DNA of 64,000 nucleotides from the NCBI GenBank assembly GCA_943354965.1, contig CALRDN010000003.1, positions 1 through 64,000 of the forward strand. The letters are read 5' to 3'. Under the pieces are notes generated by a model that saw only the letters and a program-made list of their open reading frames with translations, was not told where the DNA came from and did no database searches. Shown in pieces: positions 53,569 through 63,574 of this stretch. This DNA comes from Candidatus Peribacteria bacterium. GTDB lineage: Bacteria > Patescibacteriota > Gracilibacteria > UBA1369 > UBA12463. How positions within the stretch are numbered: the first letter of the stretch is position 1; each line of letters opens with the position of its first letter. The translations under genes and the position numbers were made by a program.

Positions 53569-53964
53569 ATGAAACTTACCGCCAAACAGTACGCTGAAGT
53601 CCTCGTCAATGTCGTCTCAAAGGCACCTGCTGCCGCTGACCGTTTTGGTGAGTCATTCTGGGCGCTGTTACGAGAGAACCGACAAGAGAAGCTTTTTGGC
53701 TCTATCATGCGCCAGGCAAAGAAGCTGTGGAATGAAAAGCACGGTATCGTCGAGGTGACGGTAACGGTCGCGAGCGAGGATGGCAATGAAAAAGAAAAAC
53801 TCATCGCGAGTCTCGAAAAAGCTCTTGGAAAGAAGGTTCAACTTCATATGAAGGTCGATCCAACTATCAAGGGTGGAATTATTCTGCAAGTTGATGACGC
53901 GCGTTATGATGCCTCTGTTTCCGGAAAACTCGCAGCACTATCCCGACAATTTCAGACACTCTAA
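53569..53964 (+). CDS. atpH: F-type ATP synthase subunit delta (short form)
   Basis: This 131-aa protein aligns with delta: AKQYAEVLVNVVSKAP at the N-terminus and a C-terminal domain with GIVEVTVTVASE, LGKKVQLHMKVDPTIKGGIIL. Typical delta subunits have about 177 aa; here part of the N-terminal helical domain is missing. It connects the b stalk to the top of alpha3beta3. Its position between atpF and atpA is canonical. Confidence 0.85.
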   Translation: MKLTAKQYAEVLVNVVSKAPAAADRFGESFWALLRENRQEKLFGSIMRQAKKLWNEKHGIVEVTVTVASEDGNEKEKLIASLEKALGKKVQLHMKVDPTIKGGIILQVDDARYDASVSGKLAALSRQFQTL

Positions 53965-54030
53965 GTTCAGACCGTATTCTACGCACATTCATTCACAAAA
54001 AACTTTTACAACCATTTACTCAACGACTCT

Positions 54031-55533
54031 ATGCAAGACTCCGTACTAGACGCCCTCAAAAGGCACATTCAGGACTTTCGATCTACCTCTACCGTTGAAC
54101 ACACTGGTACGGTTCTCGAGGTTGGTGATGGTATCGCTCGATTGAGCGGACTTAAGGACGTGAAGTCTTCTGAGGTTCTTGAGTTCCCAAACGGTGTATA
54201 CGGCTGGGCCCTTAACTTGGAAGAAGATACCGTAGGATGCGTTATCTTGGGTGATTCCAAGCAGGTCAAAGAAGGCGATACGGTAAAATCTACCGGACGA
54301 ATTCTCTCCGTTCCTGTTGGCGAAGGAATGATTGGACGTGTTGTAAACGCTTTGGGTGAGCCATTAGATGGCAAAGGAGCTATCGTAAGTACAAAACAAT
54401 ATCCTGTGGAAAAAGTTGCTCCTGGTGTTATTACTCGTAAGTCTGTCGGTGTTCCACTCCAGACCGGTATTCGTGCCATCGATGGTATGATTCCGATTGG
54501 TCGTGGTCAGCGTGAGCTGATTATCGGCGATCGTCAGACGGGAAAAACCGCTATTGCGATTGATACGATTTTGAATCAAAAAGGAAAAGGTGTGATTTGT
54601 ATTTATGTAGCGATCGGCCAGAAGGAGTCCAAGATCGCGAAGATCGTTGCTGAGCTCGAGCGCCACGGCTCTATGGCCTATACCATCGTTGTGGTTGCCG
54701 GTGCATCACATCCTGCCGCATTCCAATTTCTCGCTCCGTACTCCGGTTGTGCTATTGGAGAATATTTCGTTGATCAGGGAAAAGATGTGTTGGCGGTTTA
54801 CGATGACCTTTCCAAGCATGCATGGGCTTATCGACAGATGTCATTGCTCCTCAAGCGTCCACCTGGTCGTGAGGCTTACCCTGGAGATATTTTTTACCTC
54901 CACTCCCGCTTATTGGAACGTGCGGTTTGTTTGAATGAAGAAAATGGTGGTGGATCGCTTACTGCCCTCCCGGTTATTGAAACTCAGGCAGGTGATGTAT
55001 CTGCGTATATTCCTACGAATGTTATCTCCATTACGGATGGTCAGATTTATTTGGAACCGGATCTCTTCTTCAAGGGTATTCGTCCCGCTATTAACGTCGG
55101 TCTCTCGGTTTCACGTGTAGGATCTGCCGCTCAGGTAAAGGGTATGAAGAAGGTTGCTGGTAAATTACGTTTGGAACTTGCCCAGTATCGTGAACTTGCT
55201 GCGTTCGCGCAGTTTGGTTCTGATCTCGATGCGGCGACGAAGCGACAACTTGATTTGGGAGCTCGTTTGACTGAGATTTTGAAACAAGATCAGTATGAGC
55301 CAACTCCTGTCGAACAACAGATTACGATTATCTATGCCGCCATCAATGGCCACTTGAACGAGCTAGAGACAACACAGGTTAAGGCTTTTATGAAGGGCTT
55401 TTTCTACCACTTGTCTACCGCTCAGAAGGTCTTCATGGATCAGTTCGCCGCCAAGCCGGAGATCACTCCGGAAAATGAGGTAAAATTGAAGGAGATTATT
55501 ACTGGCTATAAGAATGAATTTCTAAACAAATAA
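54031..55533 (+). CDS. atpA: F-type ATP synthase subunit alpha
   Basis: This 500-aa regulatory subunit has [20 protein letters not shown], Walker [31 protein letters not shown], the [18 protein letters not shown] stretch and the signature [17 protein letters not shown]. Full length and canonical. It is followed by atpG after 4 bp. Confidence 0.98.
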   Translation: MQDSVLDALKRHIQDFRSTSTVEHTGTVLEVGDGIARLSGLKDVKSSEVLEFPNGVYGWALNLEEDTVGCVILGDSKQVKEGDTVKSTGRILSVPVGEGMIGRVVNALGEPLDGKGAIVSTKQYPVEKVAPGVITRKSVGVPLQTGIRAIDGMIPIGRGQRELIIGDRQTGKTAIAIDTILNQKGKGVICIYVAIGQKESKIAKIVAELERHGSMAYTIVVVAGASHPAAFQFLAPYSGCAIGEYFVDQGKDVLAVYDDLSKHAWAYRQMSLLLKRPPGREAYPGDIFYLHSRLLERAVCLNEENGGGSLTALPVIETQAGDVSAYIPTNVISITDGQIYLEPDLFFKGIRPAINVGLSVSRVGSAAQVKGMKKVAGKLRLELAQYRELAAFAQFGSDLDAATKRQLDLGARLTEILKQDQYEPTPVEQQITIIYAAINGHLNELETTQVKAFMKGFFYHLSTAQKVFMDQFAAKPEITPENEVKLKEIITGYKNEFLNK

Positions 55534-55537
55534 AACC

Positions 55538-56458
55538 ATGGCAGGAAGTCGAGAAATACGCAGAAAGATCAAATCAATCAAGGCAACCAAGCAGATCACG
55601 CGAGCCATGGAGCTCGTCTCTGCCGCAAAAATGAAACGTGCGGTCAACCATGCCCTCGGTATGCGTGCCTATGCTTCAACCGCCTTGATGGTGCTCTCAC
55701 ATCTTGCTGACAAAACTCATCCCGACCTTCATCCATTACTTGAGGTTCGCAATTCGACGAAGCGTGTGCTCGTCGTTGCCTACTCATCGGATCGTGGACT
55801 CTGCGGAAGTTTCAATGCCTTGTTATTCAAAAAAGTAGTTGAACATGAGAAAGAATTGAAACAGGAGATTCCTGGAATTGAAATTGATTATATGGCTGTT
55901 GGAAAACGTGTTGGTGAGTTTTTGGCTCGCACGGGCCGAAATGTCGTCGCCTCATTCACGGGTATGACGAACCGACCATCTCTCCAGTCTACCCTTCCTG
56001 TTGGAAAAATTGCATTGGATTCATATTTAGAAAAACGATACGACCGCGTGGTACTCGTATATCAGCACTTCCTCTCTGCTCTCTTCCAGAAACCTACCGC
56101 TTTTCAATTGCTTCCTTTCAGTACGGAAACACTCATCGAGATGGGCGCAGAACTCAATCTCTTCAAACACATCAATCAGAATATCAAAGAAGAGGGCGAA
56201 GAATATCTCTTCGAACCTTCGGCTGATGTCATCTTGGAAGAACTCCTTCCCCAGCTGACCCAAATGCAGCTCTTCCAGGCCGTCTTAGAGACGACTGCGT
56301 CCGAACACTCCGCTCGAATGGTTGCGATGCGTGCCGCCACGGATAATGCCACTGAAATGATGTCAGACCTCACCCTACACTTGAACCAGGTCCGTCAGGC
56401 CGGTATCACCCGCGAAATCGCCGAAATCTCGGCTGGCAAGATCGCGTTGGGGTTGTAG
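55538..56458 (+). CDS. atpG: F-type ATP synthase subunit gamma
   Basis: This 306-aa central-stalk subunit has N-terminal helix SREIRRKIKSIKATKQITRAMELVSAAKMKR and the C-terminal helix ATDNATEMMSDLTLHLNQVRQAGITREIAEISAG, with SSDRGLCGSFNALLF in between. It is about 20 residues longer than the E. coli protein. It is the last gene of the operon and converges with the 1,334-aa gene 19 bp away. No clear terminator was seen between them. Confidence 0.97.
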   Translation: MAGSREIRRKIKSIKATKQITRAMELVSAAKMKRAVNHALGMRAYASTALMVLSHLADKTHPDLHPLLEVRNSTKRVLVVAYSSDRGLCGSFNALLFKKVVEHEKELKQEIPGIEIDYMAVGKRVGEFLARTGRNVVASFTGMTNRPSLQSTLPVGKIALDSYLEKRYDRVVLVYQHFLSALFQKPTAFQLLPFSTETLIEMGAELNLFKHINQNIKEEGEEYLFEPSADVILEELLPQLTQMQLFQAVLETTASEHSARMVAMRAATDNATEMMSDLTLHLNQVRQAGITREIAEISAGKIALGL

Positions 56459-56477
56459 TGCACTTCTTGGCTTGATA

Positions 56478-59400
56478 CTATTCTCCTCCTGCTCCTGCTT
56501 CTGCCTGTGCAGCCGCTTTTGCTTTTGCTCTGGCTACCAGGGCTGGGTCTGGGTTTCCGCTGTATCCTTTTAGATTACAATCGTTTACGATCTTAAATAG
56601 CGCCTCCTCTCCAATATAATTTATCGCACTATTAAGCTCCGGACCGAACTCCTCGATGAAATTTTCAATCTGTTTCTGTCTCCCTCCGCCCACATCCGCG
56701 GATGCTTTGTCTACTTTTTCGAATAATATCTTCCACTCATCCCCTTTCTCTGCCTTCGCTCCAATCTTCAAAATCATATTCCTCATCTGATCTATATGAA
56801 ATTTTGATGGAGTCAACGGATCTACTACCGATCCATCATTGTCCAAAACGTTATCCGAAATTACCTGCTTTTTTGTATCACTTTTCAGAAAACGTCCTGT
56901 AATAATTCCATCAAAATTCACGTACGAGAGAATGGCCTTTTCGAGGAGATTTCTGTTTTTGGTTGCAGCAAGGGTCCGTGACCATTCGCTGAATCCCGGG
57001 AACACGTTGAGATATCCCGGTGGTGAGAAGTACTTCTTGTCACCTGCCGATGATCCACACATATTTCTCACCTGCCGATAATCAAGACACGGCATGAAAA
57101 AGTGAGCATCATCATGATCTATACCCTCGGCTGCTCGCGATGCCTTCAGGGTTCTCGTCTGTGTTGTATGATGGGGCATAATTTTTTTCCAGAAGAACTC
57201 ATGTACATTCTTTCCCGGACTATATTTCTTCTTACTTGGGTCTGAATCCTTATCAAAAAAGTTCGCCATTACCTGGAAATCGCTCACCGTAAATGTTCGA
57301 TTATAATGCGGCGGAACCTGACTCTGCATCGTCGTTAACGTCAAAGGCTTATCCTCATCCTTTGCCTGCGTGAAAAAGTCTAGCCATGGTTGCTTGTTAC
57401 ACAGGCCATTAATATCAGCAACACGATCCAGTGTAAGGAGATTTGTGGCCACTCCCATGACGATATAGTAGAGCCTGTTTTCAGCGCTCGATTTTCCTTC
57501 TTCGATCGCATAACGAATAAACTCCTCATATTTCTGCGGATCTACCTGATTTCCCTTCATATGCTCGCTCAATAACGTCCTCATTCCACCGGTTAGGCCG
57601 TTCGGATCATTTTCAAGCGCTGCGGCGTCGCTCTTATACTTATCCAAACCGGACTTGTAGGCGCCCTTATTTTTTGCTTTCCATGAGTCGTACAAATTAT
57701 CGTCTCCCCATATATTTTCAAATGCATCCTTCAGATAATCCATACCTTTTTTTGGAATACCAGAAGGACTCATCCCCACAATTGCATAGGCGTTACCATC
57801 ATTTGGAATAGGAATTTTCTTATCATTTGATAGCGCCGGTATGCGATTAATCGCCTTCCATGTGCGCACATCATCCCATCGCATCATACCTTTCTCCGTG
57901 AGAACTTGAATACAGGCCTTGATCTGATCCTGATTAGAGCTCCCATTCAAAAGTCCACGAATTTCAAAGTCACCCATATGCGCCATGGCGTGTTCAAACT
58001 TTCCGACTTCCTCGTGCTCGGTATCTTCCTTGATACGTAACATTTCCGTACCGATGAATGGTAGGTGTGAACCAAATTTCGAAAATCTATTCTTCATTCT
58101 ACGTTCCCACGTACGCGTCCAATATTCCCAGATGTGCTTGCCGAGCTGACCAACATCCTGCGCACTAAGAAACTGTGTCTCGTTCCATATATGGGCGATT
58201 GTTCCCTCATGCGGTATAGTGACATTTGCCTTTTGCCTCGCTGCTTCCTCATCCATCCATGTTTTTTGCTGGGCCTCCTCTGGAGTTAATGCTGGTCCTG
58301 CATGGGCGCCGTGGTCTTCCTTTGCATGGGCATCATGGAGTGCATGATTCTGCTCTTCAAGCTCTTGCATGTCGGCAATCTCATCCAACTCATCCTCAAG
58401 TTTTTTTGTATATTTTTCTCGCGCCTCAATACGCTTGCCCTCTGGAATCATGGCCGTAGCAGCTGTAGCCACTACAAGTGGATCATTTGATCGCCAGTTA
58501 GCGTTCATCGCGTGCCGGAGGAGTTCTGCCGGTCTATATGATGCCCTACTAATGCGCGTCATCTCGACGTCATCATCCTTGGTCACTTCTTTTACGGTGA
58601 GGAAATTTTTCTGCTCCAACGGGCCATATGCCAACTGCCCCCCTTTTTGAAAACTTACCGGAGCGGCGCCGGGATTGCCATGAACGGCCTTCCAATTATT
58701 GTAGGCATTTTCTGCTTCTACGCCACTCTTCAGATGAGGTACCACCTGGAATCGCTTGATCCATTGGGAAAACTCTCCATAAGTGAGCTTCTTTTTTGCA
58801 ATAGGTCGCGTAAGTATTTGTCCGGCAACCGTTCCACTTCCCGGATATACGACGTTCACTTCTCTATCGAGCTCTACAAAACCATCTGCGTGTATTTTTG
58901 CAATTTTTGCAAAGTTTATCTCATTCTTCTCATTCTTTTTTATCTCATATTCCAGCTCCATTCCTTCTCGGAGAGGGAGCTTCATCGCGTCGAACTGGAT
59001 CTCACGATCGAGCTCTTCTTTGTTATCAATAACTTGGTGTGCCTGCGTATCTGTTACCCATTTCTTGAAACGGCCGAATGTTTCACGCCCTGCGCCTGTT
59101 ACAACAACCAATGGTAGATTGTCTATTTCTATTTTCTCTCCGTTCCAATCAAGTGTTTCATCTGTTGGTTTGTCGAGATATACTCCCTGGACCTCTGTAG
59201 TGACCCATTTGTGCTCGATGATATTATCATCGCGCAGCACCTCCATCTTGTATTGAATTTTCGTGCCAGGTTTGAGATTGATTCCAGATTGCTTACTGCA
59301 GTTCGCGATATCTTGTTTCAGACGAACACGCTTCATCGTCTCTTCCATGCGCGGGGCGAGTTCCTTGATCGTGATGGCGTCATAATTTTTGGCAATTTTT

Positions 59401-60482
59401 GCCTGAATGTCCTGCAGGAAACAAAGTCGTTCTTCAATGTGCTTCAGCGTATCGCTTGGAATTAATTTTGAAAGATCCACTCCGGTCTTATCCCTTGCCT
59501 CGGCCATTCCTCGCTTCATGTCGTCTTTATCAATTCTTTTTTCTGATTTACGGATAGCATCGCCGAAACATTCGCTCAACATGATGTCGATCGCTTTTTC
59601 TATTTTTGGATCACCTTTTGCGATGGAATCTTTTGTTCTCCTTGTTAATTCACCCCATGAATCAAGATGTGATTTGCTGGCATCGCCAAACTCCTTAATC
59701 ATAGCGCGAACTTTCTCGGCATCTTCCGGAGAATCAATCTTTGCACTCAAATAATCCTGCGCCTCTACGCCTACAAACTCGGTTAGGCTCTTACGAAAAC
59801 GATCTTCTTCGCTGTCAAAAGCGCTTATTCCTGATACGTCCTGAAGTGCTTTCTTCTCACTCAGAGGATTCTCTTTCATGAAATTCTTGAAGTCTTTTGC
59901 GGACTTCGGATCGCGAATAAATGCCTTGGCTGCATTTTTGTGCTTATCGCTATTGCTGTCGAGGGCGCTGAGCGCGAGATCGAAATCTGATGGAGAAATT
60001 CTTCCGGTAAGTTCATGCTCGGCGAGATCTCTGCGAAATAACGGCTCATTGCCATCTCCCTTCGGTTCATGAGAGCACTCGTAGAGTTTATTAAATCTAT
60101 ATGCCGTAATTGAACCTTGTGTAAGGCGCAATGCAAGCGTGCGATCCATAAACATACTACTACTTGCCAATCTTTTTGCTTTTTCATAATTTCCCGTACT
60201 CAACTTCCCGTCGCTCATCATCTTGTTGAGATTTTTCATGAGATCATCGGCGCTCGTCGAGTTGAGCGAACCCATAATTTTGTTCCCCATACTATCCGTC
60301 ATCGCATCGAGCGGAGTAGCCGGCTTCTTCTTTTCCTCCTCCTCACTTGAACTTCCGCTACCGGATCCCTTTCCCGAAGACGAACTTGCTGCCGGTACAA
60401 AAAAGGCCCTCCTACCCGTGAACAATATGTTCTCGGCGCTGGAGCACTTCAGGAGCTGGTTTTGGATATACCAGTTATTCAT
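56478..60482 (-). CDS. Very large protein of unknown function (1,334 aa)
   Basis: After about 25 residues comes a Ser/Gly/Glu low-complexity stretch (SSSSGKGSGSG, SSSEEEEKKK). A long, largely helical, charged body follows with no membrane helix or signal peptide. A short beta-rich, repeated-looking part at about 375-600 contains GTKIQYKMEV and EGMELEYEIKKN. A His-rich stretch (HDAHAKEDHGAHAG) is near 730-745, and the end is Ala/Lys-rich. No family is recognised. It has its own promoter and lies downstream of a polytopic membrane protein of the same strand, so it may be a cytoplasmic partner of that system. Confidence 0.7.
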   Translation of the reverse strand: MNNWYIQNQLLKCSSAENILFTGRRAFFVPAASSSSGKGSGSGSSSEEEEKKKPATPLDAMTDSMGNKIMGSLNSTSADDLMKNLNKMMSDGKLSTGNYEKAKRLASSSMFMDRTLALRLTQGSITAYRFNKLYECSHEPKGDGNEPLFRRDLAEHELTGRISPSDFDLALSALDSNSDKHKNAAKAFIRDPKSAKDFKNFMKENPLSEKKALQDVSGISAFDSEEDRFRKSLTEFVGVEAQDYLSAKIDSPEDAEKVRAMIKEFGDASKSHLDSWGELTRRTKDSIAKGDPKIEKAIDIMLSECFGDAIRKSEKRIDKDDMKRGMAEARDKTGVDLSKLIPSDTLKHIEERLCFLQDIQAKIAKNYDAITIKELAPRMEETMKRVRLKQDIANCSKQSGINLKPGTKIQYKMEVLRDDNIIEHKWVTTEVQGVYLDKPTDETLDWNGEKIEIDNLPLVVVTGAGRETFGRFKKWVTDTQAHQVIDNKEELDREIQFDAMKLPLREGMELEYEIKKNEKNEINFAKIAKIHADGFVELDREVNVVYPGSGTVAGQILTRPIAKKKLTYGEFSQWIKRFQVVPHLKSGVEAENAYNNWKAVHGNPGAAPVSFQKGGQLAYGPLEQKNFLTVKEVTKDDDVEMTRISRASYRPAELLRHAMNANWRSNDPLVVATAATAMIPEGKRIEAREKYTKKLEDELDEIADMQELEEQNHALHDAHAKEDHGAHAGPALTPEEAQQKTWMDEEAARQKANVTIPHEGTIAHIWNETQFLSAQDVGQLGKHIWEYWTRTWERRMKNRFSKFGSHLPFIGTEMLRIKEDTEHEEVGKFEHAMAHMGDFEIRGLLNGSSNQDQIKACIQVLTEKGMMRWDDVRTWKAINRIPALSNDKKIPIPNDGNAYAIVGMSPSGIPKKGMDYLKDAFENIWGDDNLYDSWKAKNKGAYKSGLDKYKSDAAALENDPNGLTGGMRTLLSEHMKGNQVDPQKYEEFIRYAIEEGKSSAENRLYYIVMGVATNLLTLDRVADINGLCNKQPWLDFFTQAKDEDKPLTLTTMQSQVPPHYNRTFTVSDFQVMANFFDKDSDPSKKKYSPGKNVHEFFWKKIMPHHTTQTRTLKASRAAEGIDHDDAHFFMPCLDYRQVRNMCGSSAGDKKYFSPPGYLNVFPGFSEWSRTLAATKNRNLLEKAILSYVNFDGIITGRFLKSDTKKQVISDNVLDNDGSVVDPLTPSKFHIDQMRNMILKIGAKAEKGDEWKILFEKVDKASADVGGGRQKQIENFIEEFGPELNSAINYIGEEALFKIVNDCNLKGYSGNPDPALVARAKAKAAAQAEAGAGGE

Positions 60483-60531
60483 AAGCGTAGGGGGTTATTC
60501 ATCCTGCTACCTCTGTCCTGTCTTTGATTGT

Positions 60532-60559
60532 ATTTTACTATATTTTTCATGTATTGCAA
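60532..60559 (-). promoter_or_regulatory. Promoter of the 1,334-aa protein gene
   Basis: On the reverse strand TTGCAA (60559-60554) and TAAAAT (60537-60532) with a 16-bp spacer, about 50 nt before the ATG at 60482. Confidence 0.5.
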
Positions 60560-60606
60560 GTTTTTTGTGTTGAGGTGAGGCTGGGGGAGCTTAGGGGTTT
60601 ATAGGA

Positions 60607-63141
60607 TTATGGAGCGGCATTAATGGCTGCAACTAGGGCTGCTGCGTCAGCTGCTGACATTTTCGGAGGTGGGCCTGTAAGAGCTGCAATCGTTGCGGCA
60701 GTCATCGCTGCTGTCCTGCTTGCCTTACTAACGCTTTCCTCTGAATAAAGTTTTGCAATCTCAATTCCTCTATCGGCTGGATTTGCCATACCGCTACCGA
60801 CAAGAGCGGCATTATGCTTCTGAATGGCCGCCGCTGTCGCAGCCGGAGTAGGAGGAGTTGTAGAATTCATGGCTTTAATTACCTGAACAACAACTGCGTC
60901 CGCTTTCATAGTTGTATTTATTTGCTGTGCTGGCGTTTGAGGTGTGGCAGGTGCTGGAGCTGCTGGCGGAGGCATAAATCTTTGAATTTTTGGGAGTGTA
61001 AGCTTACCGGCCACTGCCTCCTTATGAAGCTCATGAAATTCTGGTTTGTAATTCGGGTTACCTGGGTTTAAATAGTCTGGGCGATCATGACCAATCTTTT
61101 TAACCGCATCAATAAGCTCCTTTTGGTTGGCAAGGTAGTAACTCGCATCATTTTTCCTTTCCCCCAAAAGACTCTTCAAAGCATCTGGAGAGGTGGCCTC
61201 GCTAAGTGGTTGCGCTCCATGTCCGATTCCCAGAAGATCTCGCGCATTCTGCATTCTCTTGTTATCTTTTTCCTGCAATATTTCATGCATAAGTCCTGGA
61301 ATGAGATCCACTCCAATTTTTCCCATCTTTTGGAGATCGTGATGGCCGGCGTGTGGGGTGACAACCTGGAAGAGAGGAGTGTACTTGAATGGAGCCTTGG
61401 CGAGCCATGTGCCGGCAGTCTGAGCTCCTTCGAGAATAGGACCGGTGATTTTGTCGCTGATCGTATCGCTTGTGGCGGTTTTGATGCCGTACCAGAGGAA
61501 TACAACACTTCCGATTGCCACGAGGAGATCCTGGAAGGTATCGATACTCGAGGTCGGAGCTCCGCTCGTCAGTGTGCCCTGGCCGTTGTAATTAATATTC
61601 TGCATCGTCGCCAATAAAATAAATCCAATAGAAAGGACGAATCCGATAAGCATCGGTGCGATGAGTGTTTTCACAATCTTGCTTGAATTTCCTCCCACCC
61701 CTGGAATAGGAAATGTCGCATTGAGGACAATTACCGGTGAGAAAATAATAATCATCCACAATACGGCCGCGCGCGTGAAGAGTACTACAACGAGCACGAC
61801 GAAACTGACGGCGTAGATCAAGAACATGACCAACGAGAAAAGCATGTTGATCGTGAGCGCCGCTATACCGCCTTTTGCCGCTGCAGCCGAAACCTTTGGC
61901 AAGTCTTGAATATTCATAAACTTGATCGCAATAATCATCAATGAACTATCCACATTCCAACTCTTGAGATAGCGCTGTACTTTGTCATTAATCACCAGTT
62001 TTCCGTTTTTGTCCGGAACACACATGGCCGAACTAGAGGAAGAACCTTTGGAGGAATAATATTTATTCGTATTTTCTTTACACGTAGCTTCAGTTTTCTT
62101 GTCACTCTCGCATAGTTTTAATGCATTATTCTTCGCATCTGTTGCGAGATTTACCGCTAAATCTCCGCCGCCTCCGATGGTGTCACAAATCGGCCCCTGC
62201 GCTTTTTGAATTTCCAGCAAGGTCGCCTGGGTGAGACGGGCATCGGTTTGACCAATAGAAAAGGCGAATGTCGTACCTACATTTATTACATCCAAGACTA
62301 CTTTTACGCCGGCGTAGGAGAAGTTTACCAATACTAATCCAATAATAATCTTTGGAAGTGCTTTTTTGAGTTCGAGCATGGAAACGGTTTCGCCAAGTCC
62401 TACTACATTATAAAGTGCGACGGCGAGTAAGAGTAATACATAGGCGATATTTACGAGATTTCTCACCTGAATCCACATCTCACTCAATTTCAAATCAATG
62501 GCTCCTGTATAGAGGAAGTCGCTCTTCATCAAGCCTCCGGCAAACATCAGTAACGGCCAGAGAAGCTGCGATATCATGCTCAAAATAATCGAAAGAACCT
62601 TCGAGAGCATCACAATGATATCATTATTCGGAAGCACCGATCCGACCGACTGACCACCTATGGTTGATCCGGGGGCGGTAGCTGGACTGGCTGCCGCTAC
62701 GACTGTATTAAATTTGGTTGTCGCGGCCGTTACTGTTGCATCATATTCCGCTATCGCGGCATTACTCGCTGCCTTGAATTTTGCCTCTGCGGCAGTTTTT
62801 GCTGCCTCATCCGTTGCGGCCGCAATTTCTGCATCACGGACTTTCTCCGCTGCGAGTATCAATGGATCTCTTTTTTCCGCCGCCGCATTTTTTGTCGCCG
62901 TAAGTTCTTTACCTGCTTCATCTACGGCAGCCTTCTGCTTATCCTTTGCAGCCTTCGCTTCAGCGGCATCCTTTTCCGCCTTTATCTCTTCTGCTGTTTT
63001 TGGCTTTTCTTCTGCTGGTGCCGCTGCGGCCTGTGCATAGGTTATGTTGGCGGAAAATACGTTCGTGAAACTGGCGAGAGTTACCACGATGAGGAGGCTG
63101 AGGGCTATGTTTCGGAGGATGTGAGTATGTATGTTTTTCAT
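60607..63141 (-). CDS. Polytopic membrane protein with signal peptide; VirB6/TrbL-like outline
   Basis: This 844-aa protein has a signal peptide (about 10-37, ending ITYAQA) and an Ala/Lys/Glu-rich coiled-coil region (40-150). At least six membrane helices follow between about 175 and 560 (for example LSKVLSIILSMISQLLWPLL, IAYVLLLLAVALYNVVG, IIIGLVLVNFSYAGVKVVLD and MLIGFVLSIGFILLATM). A soluble Ala/Pro-rich C-terminal part of about 250 residues ends the protein. The arrangement of a long multi-helix core with soluble ends recalls VirB6/TrbL channel components of type IV secretion, but no signature residues prove it. Neighbouring genes are equally unknown. A loop between helices carries several Cys (CDTIGG, LCESDKK, TCKEN, MCVPD). 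Confidence 0.6.
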   Translation of the reverse strand: MKNIHTHILRNIALSLLIVVTLASFTNVFSANITYAQAAAAPAEEKPKTAEEIKAEKDAAEAKAAKDKQKAAVDEAGKELTATKNAAAEKRDPLILAAEKVRDAEIAAATDEAAKTAAEAKFKAASNAAIAEYDATVTAATTKFNTVVAAASPATAPGSTIGGQSVGSVLPNNDIIVMLSKVLSIILSMISQLLWPLLMFAGGLMKSDFLYTGAIDLKLSEMWIQVRNLVNIAYVLLLLAVALYNVVGLGETVSMLELKKALPKIIIGLVLVNFSYAGVKVVLDVINVGTTFAFSIGQTDARLTQATLLEIQKAQGPICDTIGGGGDLAVNLATDAKNNALKLCESDKKTEATCKENTNKYYSSKGSSSSSAMCVPDKNGKLVINDKVQRYLKSWNVDSSLMIIAIKFMNIQDLPKVSAAAAKGGIAALTINMLFSLVMFLIYAVSFVVLVVVLFTRAAVLWMIIIFSPVIVLNATFPIPGVGGNSSKIVKTLIAPMLIGFVLSIGFILLATMQNINYNGQGTLTSGAPTSSIDTFQDLLVAIGSVVFLWYGIKTATSDTISDKITGPILEGAQTAGTWLAKAPFKYTPLFQVVTPHAGHHDLQKMGKIGVDLIPGLMHEILQEKDNKRMQNARDLLGIGHGAQPLSEATSPDALKSLLGERKNDASYYLANQKELIDAVKKIGHDRPDYLNPGNPNYKPEFHELHKEAVAGKLTLPKIQRFMPPPAAPAPATPQTPAQQINTTMKADAVVVQVIKAMNSTTPPTPAATAAAIQKHNAALVGSGMANPADRGIEIAKLYSEESVSKASRTAAMTAATIAALTGPPPKMSAADAAALVAAINAAP

Positions 63142-63163
63142 TGGTTTTTGTGTTTTTTGTCGG

Positions 63164-63541
63164 TTATGCGTTTCCGAAGAAGAGAGGAAACATAGTGGCG
63201 CCCCCTACTATGGTGGCCGATGATGCTCCTCCTATGATGAGCGCATTGCGAACAAAATTTGATTCTTTTCGTGGTACGGCCGGTAGATTAAATGTTCTTT
63301 TCTTCTTTGCTTTTTCCCTCTCAGCAAATTGTTCCTGTTCATCTTGCTGGGCTTGAGCCTTCTCCATCCCTTCTCCCTCTGCTTTTTTCACGGCATTGTC
63401 ACTGGCCGTTTGCTCTTCCCGATTTTTCATTACGCTTGCTTGCGCCACCTGCACTTGACCGATAGATTGTATGGCACCTAGCATCATCGTCCGTGCGGCG
63501 AGATTTTCCTTATTAGCCTGAATGTTCATTGGTGTTGCCAT
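63164..63541 (-). CDS. Small tail-anchored protein, unknown function
   Basis: From the ATG at 63541 the protein has 125 aa (four codons upstream another ATG at 63553 is possible). It is a charged helical, Gln/Glu/Lys-rich protein (AEGEGMEKAQAQQDEQEQFA) with a single C-terminal membrane helix (about 100-122, ALIIGGASSATIVGGATMF). It is 22 bp upstream of the polytopic protein gene and likely co-transcribed. Confidence 0.6.
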   Translation of the reverse strand: MATPMNIQANKENLAARTMMLGAIQSIGQVQVAQASVMKNREEQTASDNAVKKAEGEGMEKAQAQQDEQEQFAEREKAKKKRTFNLPAVPRKESNFVRNALIIGGASSATIVGGATMFPLFFGNA

Positions 63542-63574
63542 ATAGGTGAGCATTTTCTCAGAAAATACAAATAA

